A stretch of DNA of 13,863 nucleotides from Sedimenticola sp. (GTDB taxonomy: Bacteria; Pseudomonadota; Gammaproteobacteria; Chromatiales; Chromatiaceae): NCBI GenBank assembly GCA_027041035.1, contig JALULB010000082.1:1-13863 (forward strand), given 5' to 3'. The notes under the pieces are model-generated. The model ran no database searches, was not told the origin of the DNA, and saw nothing but the letters and a program-made list of their open reading frames with translations. This document shows positions 6,660-13,863 of the stretch, one piece after another (positions within the stretch are counted from its first letter, which is position 1; each line of letters starts with the position of its first letter). The position numbers were made by a program, and so were the translations under genes.

Positions 6660-8756
6660 TTACAGCCCCAAGCCCGCGATCCAGGCGGCAACATCCGCGC
6701 CGGAACTGCGTGGCGCGCCCGGACTGACCGCCCCGGCGACCAGTGCATCGCCGCGAAAGCCAAACATGTAGCGGATCAGCAGGATGCCATCCGTCAACGC
6801 ATCCTGACGGCCATCGCCATCGATATCCAGTCCGACGACAAAGGTCTGCACATGCGCGGCGATGGCCGCGGCGTCCGCTCCGTCAGGAGCGACCGCGCCC
6901 TGAACCAGCGCCGCGCCGGTAAAACCGAACATCGCACGAATGATGATGATCCCGTCGGTCAGCGCATCCGGCGGACCACTGCTACCATCGACATTGAAGC
7001 CGGAGGGCACCGGCAAGGGGCCATTCCGCGCACTCACCGACAACACATCACCCCAGACCGAAGCCGGAAAACCCTCTACAGTCGATGTCCCGACCTGCAA
7101 GCCATAGGCGCCAGCCAGCGCCGGCGAGAAATCGAAACTGCCGCTGTCGTCCAGATCAGTGGTACTGGATTGCGTCACCTGATCGGCATTCAGCAGGGCG
7201 ATGTTGTCCACCGACCAACCGACATTGGCGTCGGTCTGCGGATAGAAACTGCCACTTTCGAAAATATAGGCAAAGCGAATACGGACGCTCCGGTCGACCC
7301 AGGCACCAAGATCCAGATCGTGCGCGTGGTAGCCCGACTCGGTGACACCTCCAATGCCCGCCAGGGAATACACATCCGCCCAGCTTTCGCCATTGTTCGT
7401 CGAAATCTGGACCTTCGCGACCTGATCGCTGGTCGCCCAGCCGAGGCGGCTGCTGAACTGCAAACGACTGCCCGCGCGTAGCACGAAATCCGGCGTAAGC
7501 TCGAAGTATTCGACGCCGGCGCCCGGATGCGCCAGATGGAAGGCATAGACACCCGTTCCGGCATTGCCGGTGGTAATCAGGTCATATGCCGCATCGGTAC
7601 CGTCCACGACATTGCCACTGCCACCCTCGCCGCCTTCGACCGCGTTGTAGGGGCTGGTCTGGAGCACGCGCAACTGGTAACCGGCAAGACCGGCATCCAG
7701 CACATACTGGAACCCGCCGGGCTGGCCCGTGCTGACGGTAGCCGGGCCGCTGACGTGTGGAATCGGCTCACCAGGCGCCACGTCTTCGGGATCGATCACC
7801 GTGACCCGATAGCTGAACGCTTGCGCGACGCCACCGACCAGCACATTGGAAACCGTCACATCATAGGGTGTATCCGTCGCCGGTCGCGCCGCGCCGCCGG
7901 CAAGCAACACACCGCCATCCTCGGGCTTCCAGACGATCGTCGGCTCCCCGACACCGGTGTTCGATCTGGCCTCCACGCTCAGTGGCACGTTCACGCCATT
8001 GCGCGACATGGCGACATTCGCGGCGGAGAAATCCGCGCCGTCCAGACTGAACGACCAGCGCGCGAATACCAGCGGGTAGGGTATATATCCGCGTGGCGGC
8101 CAGGCAACGAAATCGTCCCTTACCGGTGGGCGCGCGGCGCCAACATGGCTATCGATGACCCACAGCGCGTTGGTTTCACGAAAACCGCCGTCGACCGGGA
8201 TGTCGCCGCTACCCATCTGCTGCGTCTGTGGATAGAGTATCCAGCGTCGATGGCCGACGATGGCGTTGTTGGCGCCATCGTCGCGCATCTGGCTGAACAC
8301 CGCGTGCCAGCCATCGTTTCCCAGCGAAAGATTCGAGTTACCCGCCGCCTCTTCACCGTCGACCGACCAGCAATCCCAGGTATTCGGCGGTGTATGATCC
8401 AGCGCATTGTTCGCGCTCATCATCAGCGCCGCCTGTTGCGCCTTGTCGTCATAGTCGACGCGATGATCGATCACCGCTGGAACCCCGGCCAGCGCGCGAA
8501 ACACGTTGACACGCAGCATCACCGCGTCCTTGTAGTCCTCGCTTGTCGTGCCCGGCGTACAGGATGCCACGCTGCCGCTCCATGCCATCGGCGTATTCTC
8601 CGACGCGCTGAACAGACTGAGATAGAACGCCCGCGCCTGGAAACGATCACTGGTATCGACACTGAAGCCGCCGGTAAGCGGAAATGCCGCCAGCAGCGGC
8701 AACGAAACGACCGCCAGCAGCAGCCCCCACGACATTGACAGACAAAAACGCTTCAC
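6660..8756 (-). CDS. Secreted CAP-domain protein with jelly-roll-like region and C-terminal paired dockerin-like module
   Basis: The 698-residue product has a signal sequence (KRFCLSMSWGLLLAVVSLP, cleavage near 22-24). A CAP/SCP-superfamily domain spans ~75-205, with candidate tetrad residues in LDHTP (H121), DGEEAAGN (E135/E136) and VGHRRWIL (H169). A middle region (~230-400) has Ig-like beta strands. A beta-rich region at ~400-550 with STNNGESW and GWSVDNIAL resembles the carbohydrate- or adhesion-type domains found in secreted peptidases such as immune inhibitor A. The last 113 residues are two dockerin-like units (DALTDGIIIIRAMFGF and DALTDGILLIRYMFGF). The start is GTG at 8756, 2 nt after the slmA stop, preceded by AGGGAAGAG with 5-nt spacing. 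The longer frame to 8846 would overlap slmA. An ATG at 8735 has no ribosome site and would lose the basic n-region. Function is not known; bacterial CAP proteins are poorly characterised. Confidence 0.87.
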   Translation of the reverse strand: MKRFCLSMSWGLLLAVVSLPLLAAFPLTGGFSVDTSDRFQARAFYLSLFSASENTPMAWSGSVASCTPGTTSEDYKDAVMLRVNVFRALAGVPAVIDHRVDYDDKAQQAALMMSANNALDHTPPNTWDCWSVDGEEAAGNSNLSLGNDGWHAVFSQMRDDGANNAIVGHRRWILYPQTQQMGSGDIPVDGGFRETNALWVIDSHVGAARPPVRDDFVAWPPRGYIPYPLVFARWSFSLDGADFSAANVAMSRNGVNVPLSVEARSNTGVGEPTIVWKPEDGGVLLAGGAARPATDTPYDVTVSNVLVGGVAQAFSYRVTVIDPEDVAPGEPIPHVSGPATVSTGQPGGFQYVLDAGLAGYQLRVLQTSPYNAVEGGEGGSGNVVDGTDAAYDLITTGNAGTGVYAFHLAHPGAGVEYFELTPDFVLRAGSRLQFSSRLGWATSDQVAKVQISTNNGESWADVYSLAGIGGVTESGYHAHDLDLGAWVDRSVRIRFAYIFESGSFYPQTDANVGWSVDNIALLNADQVTQSSTTDLDDSGSFDFSPALAGAYGLQVGTSTVEGFPASVWGDVLSVSARNGPLPVPSGFNVDGSSGPPDALTDGIIIIRAMFGFTGAALVQGAVAPDGADAAAIAAHVQTFVVGLDIDGDGRQDALTDGILLIRYMFGFRGDALVAGAVSPGAPRSSGADVAAWIAGLGL
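6663..7001 (-). other. Dockerin-like double repeat module of the CAP protein
   Basis: This encodes residues 586-698, the same length as the module ending the FG-GAP protein. Unit 1 has a disturbed calcium loop (VDGSSGPPD); unit 2 is intact (DIDGDGRQD). Both keep DALTDG, the hydrophobic helix with MFGF, and a terminal W-I-A-G-L-G-L-like end matching W-A-A-G-V-G-L of the neighbour. Confidence 0.75.
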
Positions 8757-8758
8757 GA

Positions 8759-9399
8759 CTACTCTTCCCTCGGAACGGAGCTCATCCCGGCGCCCGCCAC
8801 CACGCCGCGCGGAAAACCAAACAGCATGCCGGCCAGCGCCGTCCACTGGGCGTCCAGGTCATCCAGCGGCGAGCGCTGAAAACGGCTGCGCAGAAACTGA
8901 TGCATGCTGCCTTCGACATAGCGCGACAACAACGAAGCGCCGGTCTCCGGCGTCACCCCTGCGAGACGTTCTCCGCGCAGCGCTGTTTCGCGCAGGATCT
9001 GGCGAAACTGTGTCTCGACGCGATTGAAGAACTGACCGACCCGCGCGACCAGGCGCTCATGCTCGCCGACCAGCGCATCGCCGAGCAGCACGCGAGTGAT
9101 GCCCGGGTTACGCTCGGCGAAGCCCAGCAGCAGAAACAGCATCGCCTGGCAGCGCGCCTCGGCCTGCTTCTCGTCTTCCAGCAACTGGTTGATACGCGCG
9201 AAGATAGACTGCTCGGCAAACTCGATCAAGCCCTCGAACATGCGCGCCTTGCTCGGGAAATGCCGGTACAGCGCCGCCTCGGAGACACCCACCGCCTTCG
9301 CCAGCCGGGCTGTGGTGACGCGCGCGCCCGGATTGTGTTCCAGCTCGCGCGCCAGCCCTTCCAGGATCGCCTGCTTGCGATTGGGATCGCGTTTCGCCA

Positions 9400-9400
<1 letters not shown>
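8759..9400 (-). CDS. slmA: Nucleoid occlusion factor SlmA (TetR family)
   Basis: SlmA binds specific DNA sites and FtsZ to block division septa over unsegregated chromosome. The 213-residue protein starts MAKRDPNRKQAILEGLAREL and has the TetR-fold helix-turn-helix at ~25-50, with VGVSEAALYRHFPSKARMF as in E. coli SlmA. The body carries the SlmA-specific segments IEFAEQSIFARINQLLEDEK and LLGFAERNPGITRVLLGDAL. Length is close to the usual ~200. The ATG overlaps the argB stop by one base (TGATG), so it is translationally coupled to argB, a common gammaproteobacterial context. The family normally has no ligand-responsive operon of its own. Identification is very firm despite the generic TetR look. 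Confidence 0.95.
8762..8770 (-). promoter_or_regulatory. Ribosome binding site supporting the GTG start of the CAP gene
   Basis: The minus strand reads AGGGAAGAG at the very end of slmA, 5 nt before GTG at 8756. This decides the non-ATG start and couples CAP translation to slmA. Confidence 0.7.
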
Positions 9401-11399
<1,999 letters not shown>

Positions 11400-11407
<8 letters not shown>

Positions 11408-11948
11408 GCCGCACCGCCCGCTTTCCCCAGTAACCCACATAGGCGACGCCGCTCCACACCGTCGTCACCGCCACGACGACCAGCAGCGCCAACAACAGGC
11501 CGGCATCGAGAAACGGCCTGACCTGGTTCGCCACCACCGCCAGCACCAGCACGATCTGCATGAAGGTATTGACCTTGCTGATCAGCATCGGCTGCGCGCT
11601 GATGCGCTGGATGCGCCGGTTATACGCGATCCAGCCGACGACGATGACGATATCGCGCAGAAACACCAGGCCGACCAGCCACCACGGCAGCAAGCCGATC
11701 CAGCCGAGCACGAAATAGCAGGACAGCAGCAACAGCTTGTCGGCCGCCGGATCCAGCTTACCGCCAAACTCCGACTGCCAACTAAAATGCTTGGCAAGAA
11801 AGCCATCCAGGCCATCGGAAACACCGGCGATCAGAAACAGCCACAGCGCCAGCGCATAGTCGCCCCCGAGCAGCACAAGAACGATCGGCGGCACCAGCGC
11901 GATGCGCGCGAAACTGATCAGATTGGGGATATCACGCGCCTGGATCAC
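11400..11948 (-). CDS. pgsA: CDP-alcohol phosphatidyltransferase (phosphatidylglycerophosphate synthase-like)
   Basis: This 182-residue integral membrane enzyme transfers a phosphatidyl group from CDP-diacylglycerol to an alcohol, probably glycerol-3-phosphate, to make phosphatidylglycerophosphate. It starts with the family-typical IPNLISFARIALVP. The CDP-alcohol motif is at 45-70: DGxxDG with FLAK, then G62, D66 and D70 in LDPAADK. The metal-binding aspartates and spacing are intact, but the usual AR is AK (K53). Hydrophobic segments follow to the end. The start is GTG at 11948, 3 nt after the stop of the upstream small membrane protein, with no clear ribosome site, so coupling is likely. 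It might be a cardiolipin-synthase-type or other paralogue rather than the main PgsA. Confidence 0.85.
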
Positions 11949-11951
11949 GAA

Positions 11952-12353
11952 TCAGAACAACCACTTGCGCGCTGCGTCCAGCACCAGCAACACAATATAA
12001 GGGTAGGCCACCGTCGGACGCAGCGCGCTCTTGGCATAAGCCAGCATCAGGCCGACCATTCCAGGCCGCTGGCCCCGCCACTCACTATACAGTCGGAACG
12101 GCTTCGCGCCATCCTGTTCGATGGCCAGCAAGCGATCGCCGAGACGCGCCTGCCAGGTTCGCCAGATCGCCTCCTGTCCCCACAGCAAGGCGACCACCAG
12201 GGTCACCGGCCAAGTCACCCACCAATGCCAGCCGAGCAACCAGACCAGCAGCGCCAGCAGTTTGATCAGCAGCGCCCAGCGATCGTAGCGTTCGTGATCC
12301 TGGTGCAGCGCAAGCCACTCCGCGCTAATGGGATCGAGATCGGTGTGTGACAT
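11952..12353 (-). CDS. Small membrane protein of unknown function
   Basis: I do not recognise this 133-residue protein. From ATG at 12353 (GGAG about 7 nt upstream) it has a short acidic N-terminus (MSHTDLDPISAEWLALHQDH). Two closely spaced hydrophobic segments follow (~25-60, WALLIKLLALLVWLLGW and VTWPVTLVVALLW). After an amphipathic middle (~62-105) comes a last hydrophobic stretch near the C-terminus (YPYIVLLVLDAARKWLF). It leads the packed run pgsA-AI-2E-argB-slmA, ending 3 nt before the GTG of pgsA. It may help in membrane lipid or envelope work, but that rests only on position. The open frame extending to 12425 lacks support. Confidence 0.75.
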   Translation of the reverse strand: MSHTDLDPISAEWLALHQDHERYDRWALLIKLLALLVWLLGWHWWVTWPVTLVVALLWGQEAIWRTWQARLGDRLLAIEQDGAKPFRLYSEWRGQRPGMVGLMLAYAKSALRPTVAYPYIVLLVLDAARKWLF

Positions 12354-12607
12354 CAGGGCTCCGTGCAAAAGGGATAATGATCCCCGTAGCGGAGAAAAAC
12401 TGCAAGCCGTCGGCGCGGTACGCAAACCGACTTACCTCCGCACATTGCCCAACTTCGCGTGAAAGAGGCCAACTACGGCAGCGAGCGTTGCCCAACCCCG
12501 TCTCCGACCCGCCGGGTAACCAGACCCCGCACCGCCTCAACGCCGAACGCGGCCACCACGCTGTCTACGGTGGCAACGGCCGGCTGCGTCAGTGCATCCT
12601 CCACGGT
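12354..12607. other. Gap upstream of the housekeeping run, no confident gene
   Basis: The operon promoter should lie here. On the minus strand TTGCAG with an AT-rich stretch downstream is visible at about 12400, but spacing to a -10 is poor. A short minus-strand open stretch (about 12479-12607, ending TAG) looks protein-like but starts at the CTAG boundary of the adjacent mobile element and matches nothing I know. It may be a gene remnant. Confidence 0.4.
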
Positions 12608-12665
12608 CTAGGAGTCTGTCGGGTTTAACGCTGATCTACTGCGGGAAAGCCCGACAGCCTCCTAG
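12608..12665. mobile_element. 58-bp MITE-like palindromic element (element A)
   Basis: Terminal inverted repeats of 16 bp (12608-12623 and 12650-12665) match at 15 of 16 positions. Both ends carry CTAG, and the second CTAG (12662-12665) is also the first CTAG of element B. It shares CTACTGCGG at nearly the same offset from its left end (12636-12644) as element B (12689-12697). It has no coding capacity and looks like an internally deleted relative. Confidence 0.75.
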
Positions 12666-12828
12666 GAGGCTGTCCGAGAATAGAGAGCCTACTGCGGAAA
12701 AGCTGAATTTGGCTGGATTCCCCCCTGATTCTCGTTAAATAGCGCAACTATTCGCCTCAAATCAGGGAAAAATCCCGCTCAAATCAGCTTCCCCTCGCTA
12801 CGGCTTCTATTCTCGGACAGCCTCCTAG
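12662..12828. mobile_element. 167-bp MITE-like palindromic element (element B)
   Basis: The terminal 23 bases (12662-12684) are the exact reverse complement of 12806-12828. The palindrome continues without gaps to the centre at 12745, with about 59 of 83 positions pairing by hand count. CTAG lies at each end and could be target duplication or part of the ends. There is no open frame of note. It lies 27 nt past the stop of the PEP-CTERM gene, and its hairpin RNA could act as terminator. The parent insertion sequence is not in the window. Confidence 0.85.
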
Positions 12829-12855
12829 AGCGAATCCGCTGGAACCCTCAGGCTG

Positions 12856-13740
12856 TCATTGACTCCGGCCGGACCTGACAAGAGATAATGCGATCAAACC
12901 GGAACAGAAGACAAATGCCGTGGGAACAACTGGAACAACCGCCGCTTCGTTGGTGAATGCCGACCCGTAGGCTTGGCCAAGCCCCTGCCCGCTGTAGTCG
13001 AGTAATTCAGAACCCACGCCCGTTGCTGGATCAATCGCCAATACGCTGGTTCCGGATAAGCCGAACAGATCAATATTATTATCTGTCGCCAACCCCAGCA
13101 CCTCGCTGAACCCGATACTACCCACCAACGAGCCGCTGCCATTATTGACATCGATAACAAACAGGTCGTCGTTTACGGAGTTTGGGTTGGTACTGCTCAA
13201 ATACAACACCCCACCAATAAAAGCCAAATCTCCAGACGAATTATAAGTAGTACCACCGTTGCCAACCAGGTTTGCAAGACCTGTCGCAAGATCAAGGGTA
13301 TGAAGAACATTACTTGCCGCATACAATGTTCCACTCGCATCGAAAACCAGCGAATTCACGAAGGCACCGATGTTCCCGACAAGGGAGGTCGACGCGGTAG
13401 CGGGATTGATCGTATAGAGATTCCCATCCAACCCCGCACCATATAAAACACCTAGAGGATCAAAAGCGATATCCGACATTGCAACGCTTGTTTCGCCAAC
13501 AAGGGTGACGTTGCCTGTCTGCACATCCACGGTGCCGAGCTGCTTTAAACTATCGGCAACCCATAGCACGGGCCCCGCGTGGGCCATTGATGAAAGAAAT
13601 ATGGCAAGCACCAACGTGCTTAACCCGGAAAATCCACGAATTCCACGCCCCCTCGCTTGCTTGTTGATCCCACAAGCAATTTTTTTCCGCTGCCCGTAAT
13701 CGCGGATACGCGACGCCTTCAGAAAATCCCTTGTAGCCAT
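12856..13740 (-). CDS. Secreted beta-propeller-like protein with PEP-CTERM-variant sorting tail
   Basis: The ~294-residue protein has a long basic N-terminus, then a hydrophobic signal core (LSTLVLAIFLSSMAHA, cleavage before GPVLWV). Repeats of about 40 residues follow, with patterns such as LYTINPATAS, LHTLDLATG, LFVIDVNNGSG and VLAIDPATGVG, each preceded by a LYAAS- or LYGAG-like strand. These suggest a six- or seven-bladed propeller. The tail VPVVPTAFVFCSGLIALSLV followed by RSGRSQ resembles the VPLPA/VPxP variant of PEP-CTERM signals. There is no catalytic motif, so the role is probably structural or adhesive. The start is uncertain: AAGGAG abuts the ATG at 13740 with no spacing, and a GTG at 13752 is in frame. 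Both lie in an IS50-like terminal repeat, so the first ~35 residues may be an altered or newly read leader. The region appears more AT-rich than the housekeeping block. Confidence 0.82.
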   Translation of the reverse strand: MATRDFLKASRIRDYGQRKKIACGINKQARGRGIRGFSGLSTLVLAIFLSSMAHAGPVLWVADSLKQLGTVDVQTGNVTLVGETSVAMSDIAFDPLGVLYGAGLDGNLYTINPATASTSLVGNIGAFVNSLVFDASGTLYAASNVLHTLDLATGLANLVGNGGTTYNSSGDLAFIGGVLYLSSTNPNSVNDDLFVIDVNNGSGSLVGSIGFSEVLGLATDNNIDLFGLSGTSVLAIDPATGVGSELLDYSGQGLGQAYGSAFTNEAAVVPVVPTAFVFCSGLIALSLVRSGRSQ

Positions 13741-13756
13741 CTCCTTATACACAACT
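13738..13756 (+). repeat. IS50/Tn5-type terminal inverted repeat (left end of an insertion sequence)
   Basis: The plus strand CATCTCCTTATACACAACT matches the 19-bp IS50 outside end CTGACTCTTATACACAAGT at 13 of 19 positions, with an unbroken CTTATACACAA core (13744-13754). Orientation is right: the outer end is to the left and the transposase gene to the right. Its first three bases are the complement of the ATG of the adjacent PEP-CTERM gene. Confidence 0.7.
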
Positions 13757-13863
13757 CAAGCCAGCTCTCCTAATTCCTGGGCCAATTGAATGCCATAGAT
13801 ACAATCTTGTATCCGCTGAAGCCCCATCCAGATGCTCTTCGCGCCCGGATCGCCGTCACCCTT
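13756..13863 (-). CDS. IS4-family transposase (IS50-subgroup-like), C-terminal end only
   Basis: A minus-strand frame enters from the window edge and ends in TGA at 13756-13758. It gives 35 residues that include KGDGDPGAKSIWMGLQRIQD and end QLAQELGELA. The G-D/E-x-P-G-x-K-x-x-W-x-G-L-x-R pattern is typical of the extreme C-terminus of IS4-family DDE transposases. The neighbouring IS50-like terminal repeat fits this. Only the tail is visible, so activity and completeness cannot be judged. Confidence 0.8.
   Translation of the reverse strand, partial: KGDGDPGAKSIWMGLQRIQDCIYGIQLAQELGELA

Noticed and set aside
7527..8738. Long plus-strand open frame (403 codons) opposite the CAP gene
   Set aside because: Composition is that of an antisense shadow, and the minus strand encodes a clear signal peptide and CAP motifs.
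12347..12628. Plus-strand frame faintly resembling Rhs/YD-repeat text (GNQTPHRLN, VYGGNGRL)
   Set aside because: Only one weak stretch, no repeat periodicity, interrupted by the MITE-like element; not enough to call a remnant.
12608..12828. CRISPR array or tandem repeat
   Set aside because: The repeats are inverted, only two units of different size exist, and there are no equal spacers.

Overview
The window looks like a chromosomal segment of a gammaproteobacterium. SlmA (nucleoid occlusion) directly follows argB, and CysQ, SSB and an AI-2E-family permease are all of gammaproteobacterial type. Every gene I can support is on the minus strand, so transcription runs from high to low coordinates. 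The open frames on the plus strand are shadows of GC-rich minus-strand genes. The organism exports proteins with C-terminal sorting signals (IPTL-CTERM and a PEP-CTERM variant). This suggests an exopolysaccharide-linked exosortase lifestyle, although no exosortase is in the window.

Layout, in the order of transcription (right to left). At 13756-13863 is the C-terminal end of an IS4-family (IS50-subgroup-like) transposase, followed at once by a sequence resembling an IS50/Tn5 terminal repeat (13738-13756). Its outer end coincides with the start codon of a secreted PEP-CTERM-like beta-propeller gene (12856-13740). Between that gene and the housekeeping block lie two abutting palindromic MITE-like elements that share a CTAG (12608-12665 and 12662-12828). 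Next comes a tightly packed run: a small membrane protein of unknown function, a CDP-alcohol phosphatidyltransferase (pgsA-like), an AI-2E-family permease, argB and slmA. These genes are coupled or separated by only a few bases. A secreted CAP-domain protein follows, starting with GTG 2 nt after the slmA stop.

The middle third holds three large exported proteins. The CAP protein and a 14-repeat FG-GAP/VCBS protein end in the same kind of roughly 113-residue module, with two dockerin-like calcium loops. The third has a cohesin-like N-terminal region, two PASTA repeats and an IPTL-CTERM membrane/sorting tail. I consider this trio the most interesting content: it could be a surface-anchored cohesin-like receptor with two secreted dockerin-like partners. 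This is inference and the domains are divergent.

The left third has a strong rho-independent terminator for the PASTA gene, then cysQ-cysC (PAP phosphatase and APS kinase), ssb, and the 5' part of rmlB/rfbB (dTDP-glucose 4,6-dehydratase), which runs off the window. The first 50 bases form a perfect 19-bp inverted repeat ending exactly at the window edge. The encoded protein departs from the RmlB pattern just there, so this may be a fold-back assembly artefact.
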